Below, one piece after another: positions 52,363-60,926 of a DNA stretch of 64,000 nt (within the stretch, counting starts at the first letter, position 1; every line of letters begins with the position of its first letter). This DNA is from Acidovorax sp. 106 (lineage in GTDB: Bacteria > Pseudomonadota > Gammaproteobacteria > Burkholderiales > Burkholderiaceae_C). The stretch spans positions 62,001 to 126,000 of the forward strand of contig NZ_RCCC01000001.1 of the NCBI RefSeq assembly GCF_003663825.1. Direction: 5' to 3'. The translations under genes and the position numbers were made by a program. The notes under the pieces are model-generated. The model saw nothing but the letters and a program-made list of their open reading frames with translations, was not told the DNA's origin and searched no databases.

Positions 52363-53436
52363 TCAAGACGCGGATGCCAATGGCAGATTGAGCAACAGGT
52401 TCTGCGGTTTGATGCGGACCACGCCCTCAGCGTTGGTGGCGAGCCCCAGGTACACCGGCTTGCCCGCCACGTCAGCGCGCATCTCGGCGGGGTTGGCAAA
52501 GGTCAGCGTGAAAAGGCTCACCAGGCGCTGCATGCGCTCGGCCTCTACCGGGCGGTCCTGGTACAGGTCGTTGAGGATGGCGGTGGACTCCACGTCCAGC
52601 CCCACATGCCAGCGCCAGGCGCTGTCGGTGACCTGGTGCACAGGCTCAATCAACACCTGCACGCCCAGCAGGTGGGCCACCCAGCGCTCCAGCACGCGCG
52701 CCAGCGCCTTCAGGCCCGATCGGGCGCGGGTCATCTTGAAGGTCAGGCCGTGGCTCAGGTCCTGCGTCAGCTCATGGGTCAGGTCGAGCAGGAAGTGGTG
52801 GCGCTCGCTCGCCTGCCAGTAATCCACGGCGTTGTCGGCAGCCAGCACCTGCGCCTGCGCCGTGGGCTGCAAGGCCCCGCTTTGCCGCAGCAGGCGCCCC
52901 ACCTCGCCCAAACCGGCCGTCTCGTTCAGCATGTCGAGCGTGGCGCGATCACCTGCCAGCATCTGGCCTTCGTACTGCGTGATGCGCTGGGGGCGAAACA
53001 GCATCTCGGCGGCGCGGGCCTCCAGGGCGTCGTTGCAGTCGGCCAGCAGGTGGCGCAGCAGCGCCTGCACCACCGCGTCGACAAACACCGCAGGCACATC
53101 CACCACCCCGCTGCGCATCAGTTGCAGGTAGTACGCCTGCAGCGTGCCCGCCGCCAGCAAGCCATCGCGAAAACGCAGAAACACGGCATAGTTCTCGCGC
53201 GCGTCACCGTCCTGCACGGCGGCCAGCTCGGCCGCCGCCACGGGCTTGAGCGGTGCAGCCTGCAGGCCCTCGTGCAGGGCCACTTCTGCGGCGCAAGACT
53301 CGGGCACCAAGGCCAGCTCAGGTCGCGCGAGAAACGTGCGTACATAGGCCTGCGTGGGCACCAACCAGCCGCGCGCATTCTGCTGCAGGTGGGTGTACCC
53401 ACTGCGGGGCCAAAAGTCATGGAGGTGTGGCGTCAC
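52363..53436 (-). CDS. Conserved hypothetical protein (DUF6352-like)
   Basis: 357 residues, mostly helical, without signal or membrane segment. Recognisable blocks are LHDFWPRSGYTHLQQNARGW near the start, MLFRPQRITQYEGQMLAGD in the middle, LLDLTHELTQDLSHGLTFKM, and a C-terminal LVSLFTLTFANPAEMRADVA. I associate this with the DUF6352 family of Burkholderiales; function unknown. The start is GTG at 53436, nine bases after AGGAA; there is no ATG in a suitable place. It is convergent with putA. Confidence 0.8.
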   Translation of the reverse strand: MTPHLHDFWPRSGYTHLQQNARGWLVPTQAYVRTFLARPELALVPESCAAEVALHEGLQAAPLKPVAAAELAAVQDGDARENYAVFLRFRDGLLAAGTLQAYYLQLMRSGVVDVPAVFVDAVVQALLRHLLADCNDALEARAAEMLFRPQRITQYEGQMLAGDRATLDMLNETAGLGEVGRLLRQSGALQPTAQAQVLAADNAVDYWQASERHHFLLDLTHELTQDLSHGLTFKMTRARSGLKALARVLERWVAHLLGVQVLIEPVHQVTDSAWRWHVGLDVESTAILNDLYQDRPVEAERMQRLVSLFTLTFANPAEMRADVAGKPVYLGLATNAEGVVRIKPQNLLLNLPLASAS

Positions 53437-53541
53437 GGCGAAGGTTCCTGAAAATCAAAACGCCCAAGGCTACACCGGGCTCCCCGTGCTTTCCCGCACA
53501 GGCCTGCGTTTTTGCGACGTCAGCGGCACAATGGACGCACG

Positions 53542-53952
53542 ATGAACGCGCTGCCCACCACGCTCCCCATCCGCACCGAATGCCCGCCCGGCGCCTGCGT
53601 GTGCGACCGCGATGCCCTGCTGCAAAACCCGCAGGGCGACACCCGCGTGCTGCTGCTGACCCGCGAAGAAGAAAAGCGCCTGCTGCAGCGGCTAGAGCAA
53701 CTGAGCAGCCTGGCCGACCTGCGCCGCATGCAAGAGCGCATGCACCAGCAACTGGGCATCCGCATCACCATCACCCCCAGCCCCAACGAAGTGCGCACCC
53801 TGCGCGGCATCACCATCCTGGTCCACGAACAACCCGGCCTGTGCCGCAAAACCCGCCAGGCCATTCCAGCAGCCATCAAGCAAAGCCTGGAGCGGCGGCC
53901 AGAGATCAGCTATGAGTTGCTGGATGAAGGGGGGTTGTTTGGTGGGCAGTAG
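53542..53952 (+). CDS. Conserved hypothetical protein with CPPGACVC motif
   Basis: 136 residues, soluble. Three Cys in ECPPGACVCDRD (14, 19, 21), then an amphipathic coiled-coil-like helix (TREEEKRLLQRLEQLSSLAD), QLGIRITITPSPNEVRTLRG and a closing helix with another Cys (PGLCRKTRQAIPAAIKQSLE). The Cys pattern could bind a metal. I believe it belongs to a conserved Burkholderiales family of unknown role. Divergent from the DUF6352-like gene. Confidence 0.75.
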   Translation: MNALPTTLPIRTECPPGACVCDRDALLQNPQGDTRVLLLTREEEKRLLQRLEQLSSLADLRRMQERMHQQLGIRITITPSPNEVRTLRGITILVHEQPGLCRKTRQAIPAAIKQSLERRPEISYELLDEGGLFGGQ

Positions 53953-54053
53953 GTCATCGCCCGTTGACGCGCCCAGAGCGACCAGGAGGACACCTTAAGA
54001 CTGGAACTTACACACTCCTCGATAAAATTACCGCTGACAACAAGGGATATGAC

Positions 54054-54365
54054 ATGGGAGAACTACTGAACTCGGATCGTCTCGCCAAGGACTACGGTAA
54101 GTGGCGCGGTGTATGGGTCGGCGGCTGCGCAGCGTTTCTGGCACTCACTGCGGCAGCAGCCATGAAACTGGTGGAATTGGCGACCAAATCGTCACTGCAA
54201 ATCGGGAATCCATTGGCACTTACACCAGGGGCATATTGGTTTGCGGGGAGCCTGATGGCTGTCGCGGTGCCTCTGTGGGTGTGGGCCTTGGTGCTGATCT
54301 ACAAAGACCAAGTACATGAGGACTACAAAGAAGCGGCAACACGGTACATGCGAGCGGAGCAGTAA
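54054..54365 (+). CDS. Hypothetical two-span membrane protein
   Basis: 103 residues with two hydrophobic segments, about 17-37 (WVGGCAAFLALTAAAAMKLV) and 60-85 (GAYWFAGSLMAVAVPLWVWA), and charged ends (IYKDQVHEDYKEAATRYMRA). Codon use is less GC-rich than the flanking core genes. GGG lies seven bases before the ATG. The frame is open 30 codons further upstream from a TTG and AGGAGG occurs there, but not at a usable distance. No family recognised. Confidence 0.55.
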   Translation: MGELLNSDRLAKDYGKWRGVWVGGCAAFLALTAAAAMKLVELATKSSLQIGNPLALTPGAYWFAGSLMAVAVPLWVWALVLIYKDQVHEDYKEAATRYMRAEQ

Positions 54366-54961
54366 CCACCACAGCCTCCCCTGAATGCGACTGGGACGCA
54401 AAGCAATGGTTAAAGCAACGGCACATACGTTTCTTGGTTGTGCCCCGACACAGATCTACTTTGCAGGCGCTGCTCGCACGAACCGGACTACAGGGTCATC
54501 CGAGCGGATCACTCATATATCCACCGCTGTTGCGCGCAAGCAACTGACACTCTCACGTGCCGACGGCCATCAGGCTATGCGTAGGCCTGCCCGGAACCAA
54601 GCACCCCTGTCCCCAAGACCTTGTCCTGCAAATGGGAAAAAGCCCGCGGCAAAGCGGGCTCACAAGGGCTTCCGTGCTGAATAGCACTCAGCATTTTTGA
54701 GTGATCACTCCCACTCCATCATCAACAGGTCACCTAAACCCGCGTGGTTAAAGGGATTGGCTGTGATCAACATAGGGCGTTACCGTCACTTTTACCGTCA
54801 GAAGCGCGCATCTTTTGCTGGCGCGGGAGATGGAGCGATTTGCGGGGCGGCGACTCTGACAACACCATCATCAATCAATTCACATCATACCGAACAGGGG
54901 TCAAAACTTCAGCTTTTGCGGCAGCGCAATCCAACTTGCAGGAACGGCCGTCATCGACACA
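54366..54961. other. 596-bp gene-poor stretch at the island junction
   Basis: No frame here has a recognisable domain or ribosome site. It holds a minus-strand intrinsic terminator (54637-54660) and the 12-bp palindrome GAGTGATCACTC at 54699-54710. Base composition is more AT-rich than on either side. It separates core genes from the decayed genes and the iron cluster to the right. Confidence 0.5.
54637..54660 (-). terminator. Intrinsic terminator, minus strand
   Basis: AGCCCGC and GCGGGCT pair around a short loop and are followed on the minus strand by four T and a G-rich end. It lies about 300 bp downstream of the frameshifted minus-strand gene remnant. Confidence 0.6.
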
Positions 54962-55547
54962 CTACGCAATGCGGCGCCGAACCCAGTCGGAACCTTCTTC
55001 AGCGGAAGACATGACTCGGCACGTAAAGTCGCGCTCGATGGCCAGGTTTCGCTGCCTCAACAGTGCGTGCGTGGGTCTATCTGTCAGGAGTACGTCACAG
55101 TAGCCCAGCGCCGCTTCTGCATAGTGAAAATCGAACATGCCGTTGGCGTTCAACTTCTGCGTGCGATTCCAGCGTAATGCCGCATGCAACAGAGCACCGA
55201 CCTGCAAAGTACGCAAGCCCCGCCGACCGGCGGGCCTCCGGAAAGCCGCCCGCAGCTGGCCGAAACACTGCCTGGTGATCTCTTCCCACTCTTGTGCTGA
55301 GGGCTGGGCAGCAGGATCAAGAGCCTTCTTGGCCAGAGGCCATATCGTGCGGCACGTCGGCGGCGATCGGGGCTGCGAGTTCCAGCACGCCATTGATCTC
55401 GTCCTGGGACACCTGCGCGAAGCTCTTTATTGAGAGCGCATGCACCGCGTTATCTCGGTTCGACCGGTTGGGATTTCGCCGAACGGCGAAGCGCGCGTCC
55501 AGGCGCTCCCGATGGTCCCCACCATCGTCGAAAGATAAAACTCCCAC
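54962..55547 (-). pseudogene. Frameshifted remnant of a hypothetical gene
   Basis: Two overlapping minus-strand frames look like one broken gene. The upstream part reads ALSIKSFAQVSQDEINGVLE and then LAAPIAADVPHDMASGQEGS before a stop; the downstream part continues as KALDPAAQPSAQEWEEITRQ to FDFHYAEAALGYCDVLLTDR and stops at 54962. The switch lies near 55330 in CCAAGAAGG, compatible with a one-base change. The C-terminal block (DxHxAxAALxYCDxxLTD) resembles a PIN-nuclease-like active site, which is only a suggestion. No intact start is seen. Confidence 0.5.
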
Positions 55548-55560
55548 AGGTGTAGAAGAA

Positions 55561-55845
55561 CGCCTTCTGGATCACGAGTTGCTCATCTTTCGGGAAGGTC
55601 ATGGCCACCGGATGCTGAACACCCAGGATGTGCGTGCCCGATGCGCTGCACGGCGCCTCAACCTGCGCTGCACCGGCCACCCCACCGGCGAGCCCGCCGC
55701 ACAGGCGCTGGAGCAGTTGCTGGCCCAATGCCAGGGTAACGTCTCCGAGGCCGCCTGCCAGCTCGGCATCAGCCACTCCACCATCCAACGCCGCATCCAG
55801 CAGCTGCAGCTCGGCGTGCGGCATGCGCAATGGCGCGGGCCATAG
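55561..55845 (+). pseudogene. C-terminal remnant of a Fis-type HTH activator
   Basis: The last 60 residues of an open frame, ALEQLLAQCQGNVSEAACQL followed by GISHSTIQRRIQQLQLG, are a typical Fis-type helix-turn-helix as found at the end of sigma-54-dependent activators. No AAA+ domain precedes it in any frame; the upstream sequence is shared with the opposite-strand remnant. I read it as a leftover of a larger regulator gene. Confidence 0.5.
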
Positions 55846-56032
55846 GACGGGTGTCACTCCCGACCCCATGTAATGAAGGCCCAGGTCGCGCGATGGCGCG
55901 GCCTTCGACCTGCTGCGCCCAGCCAGGATGGCGGGCAAGACGCCCCGGGATAGCTGAACACCCGGGCAAGGGCCAGGGCACCACGCGCAGTTCCTGATCC
56001 TGTCTGATCCGGCGCGCACATTTCGGCACCCA

Positions 56033-56051
56033 TTCGAGAACGATTCGCAGT
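56033..56051. promoter_or_regulatory. Possible Fur box upstream of the MMPL gene
   Basis: TTCGAGAACGATTCGCAGT resembles the GAGAATGATTCGCATT type of Fur site, with about 13 of 19 positions matching. It lies 56-92 bp upstream of the candidate start codons. Confidence 0.5.
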
Positions 56052-56124
56052 TAACTTCACAAATCGACTGCCTCGCGCCGTCGGCAGCATGCGCCGGCAG
56101 ACCATTCCCCCTCCCGAGACCCCT

Positions 56125-58476
56125 ATGTATTCACCGCAATCCCGGCCCAGTTGGCACACCAGGTGGGCCCAGCACATCGTCAGCGGACGCTATGTCGTCT
56201 TCGCCATCGTCGCCCTCATCACCGTCATCCTGGGCCTACAGCTCCAGCACCTGCGCTTCGAGGAAAGCGAATCGTCCTACTTCGCGCCGGACGACGCGCG
56301 GCTGCTGGCGGTCAAGCGCTTCGAGCGCACCTTCGGCAACGATGACAGCGTGGTGGTGCTGGTGGAGGACAAGAATGTCTTCTCGACCGCGCTGCTGGGC
56401 CGCGTCAAGGCCCTGGCCACTGCGCTGGAGAGGGACACGCCCTATGTGCGCGAGGTCTCCTGGCTGGGCTCGGCCGAAGTCATAAGCGCGCAAGCGGACA
56501 CGCTGCATGTGGGAGCGCTGTTCAAGGACATCCCCTCCTCGCCCGCCGACCTGGCCAGGCTGCGCGAGCGCGCGCTCGGCGACCCGGCCCTGGCGGGGCG
56601 CTTCGTGTCCGATGACGGCACGCTGACGGCCATTGTCGTGGAGCTCAAGGCCTATCCGGGCGACCGCGAGCTACAGCGCAAGGAGGTCGGCCCGGCCATC
56701 GCCGCCATCGTCGCGGGCTTTCCCGATCTCAGGGTGCACCTCATCGGCGGGCCCGTCATGGCCCAGGCCTTCGACCAGCTGGTGGGCGAGGAGATCGCCC
56801 GCTTCGGACTGATCGGCCTGGTGCTGTTCGGCGTCATGCTGCTGGTGCTGCTGCGCAGCCTCAAGGCGGCGGTGATTCCGCTGGTGGTCATGGCACTGTC
56901 CGTGGTGTGGACCTTCGCGCTGGCGGCCGTGTTCGGCTGGCCGATGACGGGGCTGGCCGCCATGCTGCCGACGCTGCTGGTCAGCATCGGCATCTGCGAT
57001 AGCGTCCACGTCATCGCCGACTACCAGCAGGAACTGGAGGACGGAACCGCGCATCCGCAGGCCGTGGTGCGCTCGCTGGAGCGGGTCGCCGTGCCCATCA
57101 TGCTGACCACGCTGACCAATGTGGCTGCCTTCATTGCCTTTGGCGGCGCCCCGCTCAAGCCGATCAACCAGCTTGGCGTGTTGGCGGCCGTGGGCATCGT
57201 GATGGCGGCGGGCTTGTCGCTGGTGCTGGCGCCCGCCTTGCTAGCCAGCGGCCGGGCGCTGCGCCAGGCGCGGCCCGCGCATAAGCCTGAGGGTCAACGC
57301 GAAGGCCGGCTGGACCGCATGCTGCAGAACGCCGTCGGTTTCGCCATGGCCCGGCCGCGTTCGGTGGCCCTGGCCTTCCTTGCCGCCACGGTGCTGGCCA
57401 TCGGTGCCGCGCACCGGGTCGAGCCGCAGACCAAGACCGTCGAGAGCTTCCCGCGCGGCGCGCCGCTGCGCCTGTCCTATGAACTGATGGATCAGCGCAT
57501 GAAGGGCGCGATGGCGGTGGAGCTGGTGCTCACCGCCCCCCAACCCGATGGCGTGCGCGAACTCGACTTCCTGCGCCGCATGGCGGCCCTGCAGACGCGC
57601 ATACAAACCCATCCGATGGTCACCGAGACACGCTCGCTGGCCGATGTCGTGGCCCGCACCAATCAGGCGCTGCATGGCGATGACCCGGCCTGGAACCGGC
57701 TGCCGGCAGCCGCAGAGCAGGCGGCGCAGTACCTGTTTCTCTACGAAACCAGCGGCGGCAAGTCGCTGGAGCGCCTGATGTCGTTCGACGGCTCGCAGGC
57801 CCGCATCACCGTGCGCACCCGCAGCCTGGACTCGCGCGATCTGCGCGAGCTGGAGGCCTTCATCGACCGCGAGGCCGCCGCCACACTGGCGCCGGACACG
57901 CGTCTGGCAGCGGCCGGCAACTTCGCGCTGGTGGTGGCGCTGTGCGATCTGATCGTGCGGGGCGAGATGCTGAGCTTCGGCCTCGCGCTGGCGGCCGTCG
58001 CGCTGCTGCTGCTTGCGATCCTGCGTTCGGTGCGGCTGAGCCTGATCGCGCTGGTGCCCAATGTGCTTCCCGTGGTTTTCGCCTTTGGGCTGATGGGCCT
58101 ACTTGGCATCCCGCTGCACCTGCCGCTGATGATGCTGGCGCCGGTGGTTATCGGCGTGGCGGTGGACGACAACGTGCATTTCTTCGCCCACTTCAGGCGC
58201 CACCTGGGCGAGCTGGGCAACCAGGCGGCCGCGCTGCGCGCCACCGTGCGCCACATCGGCCGCGCGCTGCTGTTCAACTCCTCGGTGCTATTCATGGGCT
58301 TCGGCGCCTTCGTGTTCTCGCAGAGCACGGACTTGTCGGAGTTCGGCCTGGTCGCGGCCTTCGCCTTCCTGTGCGCGCTGATCTCCGATCTGCTGCTGGT
58401 GCCGGCCTTGCTGACGCTGTTTCCGCCGCGCGTGCCGGTGGCACAGATTCCGCCGCATGCGCAGGCCCAGTCGTAG
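56125..58476 (+). CDS. RND superfamily MMPL-type exporter
   Basis: 783 residues (795 if the ATG at 56089 is used; neither start has a strong ribosome site, GAGA lies six bases before this one). Two repeats, each with one helix, a large periplasmic loop and five helices: first membrane block about 215-375 (FGLIGLVLFGVMLLVLLRSL, TLLVSIGICDSVHVIADYQQ), second about 610-770 (LALAAVALLLLAILRSVRLS, MLAPVVIGVAVDDNVHFFAH). The Asp-containing motifs GICDSVH and GVAVDDNVHF are those of the hydrophobe/MMPL group, proton-driven exporters of lipids or siderophore-like molecules. It overlaps the next gene by 20 bases. Confidence 0.9.
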   Translation: MYSPQSRPSWHTRWAQHIVSGRYVVFAIVALITVILGLQLQHLRFEESESSYFAPDDARLLAVKRFERTFGNDDSVVVLVEDKNVFSTALLGRVKALATALERDTPYVREVSWLGSAEVISAQADTLHVGALFKDIPSSPADLARLRERALGDPALAGRFVSDDGTLTAIVVELKAYPGDRELQRKEVGPAIAAIVAGFPDLRVHLIGGPVMAQAFDQLVGEEIARFGLIGLVLFGVMLLVLLRSLKAAVIPLVVMALSVVWTFALAAVFGWPMTGLAAMLPTLLVSIGICDSVHVIADYQQELEDGTAHPQAVVRSLERVAVPIMLTTLTNVAAFIAFGGAPLKPINQLGVLAAVGIVMAAGLSLVLAPALLASGRALRQARPAHKPEGQREGRLDRMLQNAVGFAMARPRSVALAFLAATVLAIGAAHRVEPQTKTVESFPRGAPLRLSYELMDQRMKGAMAVELVLTAPQPDGVRELDFLRRMAALQTRIQTHPMVTETRSLADVVARTNQALHGDDPAWNRLPAAAEQAAQYLFLYETSGGKSLERLMSFDGSQARITVRTRSLDSRDLRELEAFIDREAAATLAPDTRLAAAGNFALVVALCDLIVRGEMLSFGLALAAVALLLLAILRSVRLSLIALVPNVLPVVFAFGLMGLLGIPLHLPLMMLAPVVIGVAVDDNVHFFAHFRRHLGELGNQAAALRATVRHIGRALLFNSSVLFMGFGAFVFSQSTDLSEFGLVAAFAFLCALISDLLLVPALLTLFPPRVPVAQIPPHAQAQS

Positions 58477-59746
58477 CTCGCTGCCCGGCACGGGCAGCCG
58501 GGCATGGCGCAGCGCAATGGGTGGCGCATTGGGTGGCGCCTGCCTCGCACTAGCCTGCTCAGGCGCAGCGGCCTCCGGCAGCGCCCCCGGCACCGACGGC
58601 AGCACCGGCCCGTGGTCGGTCTCGGGCCACCTGATGTCGCAGCTGCGCGCACGCCTGGACGACGGCCATGCCATGAGCGCTACGCAGCGGGCCTGGATCG
58701 AAACCCAGTGGCAGTCGGGCCCCGTGTCCCTGCTGGCCTCGGGCTATGTGGACTGGGACCCGCTGGCCAGCTACCGCTCCTCCACCGTGCGCACGCGGCT
58801 GCACGAGCTGACACTGGGCACCTATGCCGGCGACTGGCGCATCGACGCTGGCAGGCGGCGGCTGCGCTGGGGCGCGGCGGACGGGCGCAGCGTGCTCGAC
58901 CTGATCAACCCGGTGGACCTGTCGGACCCGTTCGTGGGCGGCATGCGCAACACCACGCGGCTGCCCTCCTGGATGGCGACGGTCGAGCGCGAGGCCCTGG
59001 GCGGGCGGCTGCAAATGGTGTGGGTGCCGCGCGCCGGCGTCGGCCGCCTGCCGGAATCGGGCAGCCCCTGGGAGCCTTCGGTGCTGCGCCAGCAGCGCGA
59101 GGCAGCAGGCGCCGCGCCCACGCGCGTCGAAACACCGGCCCGGCCCGAATACGGCCTGCGCTGGATCCGCTACGGCAACGGCTTCGACATCGAGATGCTG
59201 GCCTACCAGGGCCATGCGCGCGAGCCCTTATCGCTGGGCGACGGCCGCTTCGCCGCCCCGGCGGTACGCACCTTCGGCATGGCCGTGCAAGGCGTGCTTG
59301 GCGGCAACGGCCTGCGCGGCGAAATGGCCTGGGAGCCCCATGCATCGCTGCTGCAGGCCGCCACCGGCGCCCTGGGCCGCTCGCCGCGTCTGCGCGCCGT
59401 GCTGGGCTGGGACCGCCAGTTCGACGACGGCCCCTACGCCAACCTGCAGGCCTATTTCGACCACCAGGCGGCCTCGCCCCTGAGCCGTGGCCGCAGCCAG
59501 CGGCGCCACGGCCTGACCTACCTGGTGCGCGACCGCTTCATGGACTCCAGCCTGGAGATCGGCGCGCGCGGCGTGCTGCAGACCAGCGACCGCAGCGGCT
59601 CGGCCGAGCTGTACGCCCAATGGGAAGTGGACGATCAGTGGCGCCTGGATGCCGGTGTCATGCGCCTGTGGGGCCGCCCCACCAGCGAATACGGCCTGTG
59701 GCGAGGGCAGTCCTCGTTTCGCATCTCCGCACGCAGATCGTTCTAG
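58457..59746 (+). CDS. Putative outer-membrane beta-barrel protein
   Basis: 429 residues. An N-terminal basic region and hydrophobic segment (MGGALGGACLALACSGAAAS) form a signal peptide, then a long run of alternating polar/non-polar strands rich in Trp and Tyr (GPVSLLASGYVDWDPLASYR, WRIDAGRRRLRWGAADGRS, FRISARRSF) ending in the Phe typical of outer-membrane proteins. The fold recalls DUF1302-like proteins often paired with MMPL transporters. Translation is coupled to the exporter (20-bp overlap), so I infer that the two form an export route across both membranes. Confidence 0.8.
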   Translation: MRRPSRSSLPGTGSRAWRSAMGGALGGACLALACSGAAASGSAPGTDGSTGPWSVSGHLMSQLRARLDDGHAMSATQRAWIETQWQSGPVSLLASGYVDWDPLASYRSSTVRTRLHELTLGTYAGDWRIDAGRRRLRWGAADGRSVLDLINPVDLSDPFVGGMRNTTRLPSWMATVEREALGGRLQMVWVPRAGVGRLPESGSPWEPSVLRQQREAAGAAPTRVETPARPEYGLRWIRYGNGFDIEMLAYQGHAREPLSLGDGRFAAPAVRTFGMAVQGVLGGNGLRGEMAWEPHASLLQAATGALGRSPRLRAVLGWDRQFDDGPYANLQAYFDHQAASPLSRGRSQRRHGLTYLVRDRFMDSSLEIGARGVLQTSDRSGSAELYAQWEVDDQWRLDAGVMRLWGRPTSEYGLWRGQSSFRISARRSF

Positions 59747-59788
59747 CCATGGACCTGCGCCACAACCCCTTTTCCGCACGCGAAAAGC

Positions 59789-59832
59789 TTGACAACTTCA
59801 TGCCAATATATCTTAATGAGAACCATTATCAC
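59789..59832 (+). promoter_or_regulatory. Promoter with overlapping Fur box upstream of the AraC gene
   Basis: TTGACA at 59789-59794 is followed after 17 bp by CTTAAT (59812-59817). The Fur box TAATGAGAACCATTATCAC (59814-59832) overlaps that -10, matching the consensus in both halves. It lies 20 bp before the regulator start. Iron repression is very likely. Confidence 0.75.
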
Positions 59833-59851
59833 TCCATAAAATTAGGCAGCT

Positions 59852-60871
59852 TTGACAATCAGGCTTTCCATCGCGGATCTGTTCGGGTTGCCACCGGAGC
59901 AGGCGCGCTTCGACACCACCGAAGTCGCCGCACCGGCCAGCGGCCAGGTCTGGCAGCTTCCACCCGAACATGGCCAAGGCCGCGTTTTCATCGCTCCCCT
60001 GCTCGGCGATGCCAGCCTGGCATTGATGGAGTCCACCTTCCACCAGGACACCGTGATCTACGCCGACGTGGTGGCCCAGCCGAACCTGAGCTTCACCGTC
60101 TGCCTGGAGGGCAGCCTGGTCAACGACACAGCGGGCAGCCAGCCCGTGCGCATTGCCCGCCAGGAGACGCTGTTCGCACGCTACCCGGCCACGACCTCGC
60201 ATGCCGACAGCCATGTGAGCTCCCATTTCAAGGGCGGCGAGCGCGGCTGCTTCCTCACCATCCACCTGAGCCAAAAATGGCTGGAATCGGCCGAGGACGC
60301 CTTCGTGCTCGACCTGCTTGGCAATGCCTTGCTGCATGGCGTGCACCACTGCGGGCTGGGCTCCCAATGGATGCTGGCGGTGGCGCACGAGGTCGTGCAG
60401 TGCACGCACCAGCCGCACATCCAGTGGCATTACCTGTCGGCCAAGGTGCTGGAGCTGTGGTCGCACCAGCTGGAGCTGCTGCGCAAGCTGTCGCTGCCGC
60501 GCAACGTGGTGCCGCGCATGAAAGCGGCGGACCTGGCCTGCATCCACAAGGCCGCCCAGATCCTGGTCAGCGAGATGTGCAACCCGCCGACCCTGATCGA
60601 GCTGGCCTGGCGCGTGGGCATCAACGACAACAAGCTCAAGTCGGGCTTTCGCACGGTCTATGGCACCTCGGCCTTCAGCTTCCTGCAAAAGCAGCGCCTG
60701 CAGCGCGCGCGCCAGCTGATCAGCGAAGACGGCGTCGGCGTGATGCAGGCCGCGCAGATGGTGGGCTTTCGCAGCCCCAGCCATTTCTCGGCAATCTTCA
60801 AGGAGGCCTTCGGCGTGTCGCCCAGCGGCCTGGCCCTGGCCCCGGACACAGCCTCGCCGCCGCCCTCCTAG
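59852..60871 (+). CDS. AraC family regulator (YbtA/PchR-like)
   Basis: 339 residues with an N-terminal sensor part and a C-terminal AraC double helix-turn-helix (about 225-325; LIELAWRVGINDNKLKSGFR, VMQAAQMVGFRSPSHFSAIF). AraC regulators next to siderophore transporters (PchR, YbtA) sense the loaded siderophore and activate uptake genes. It lies directly upstream of two YbtP/YbtQ-like ABC genes and behind a Fur-controlled promoter, so the same role is inferred. The start is TTG at 59852 with AGG seven bases upstream; no ATG is near the conserved N terminus. Confidence 0.87.
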   Translation: MTIRLSIADLFGLPPEQARFDTTEVAAPASGQVWQLPPEHGQGRVFIAPLLGDASLALMESTFHQDTVIYADVVAQPNLSFTVCLEGSLVNDTAGSQPVRIARQETLFARYPATTSHADSHVSSHFKGGERGCFLTIHLSQKWLESAEDAFVLDLLGNALLHGVHHCGLGSQWMLAVAHEVVQCTHQPHIQWHYLSAKVLELWSHQLELLRKLSLPRNVVPRMKAADLACIHKAAQILVSEMCNPPTLIELAWRVGINDNKLKSGFRTVYGTSAFSFLQKQRLQRARQLISEDGVGVMQAAQMVGFRSPSHFSAIFKEAFGVSPSGLALAPDTASPPPS

Positions 60872-60926
60872 GCGCGCACGTGCACAGCGGCGGCCTCCCA
60901 TCCACCCCTACGGAGCAGCCGACCCC

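Noticed and set aside
54385..54684. 99-codon plus-strand frame in the junction region
   Set aside because: Basic, low-complexity translation, no ribosome site, and it runs through an intrinsic terminator hairpin.
54705..54773. 22-residue minus-strand frame ending in LLMMEWE
   Set aside because: Looks like a natural C terminus, but it is preceded closely by an in-frame stop, has no ribosome site, and could not be assigned; too short to call.
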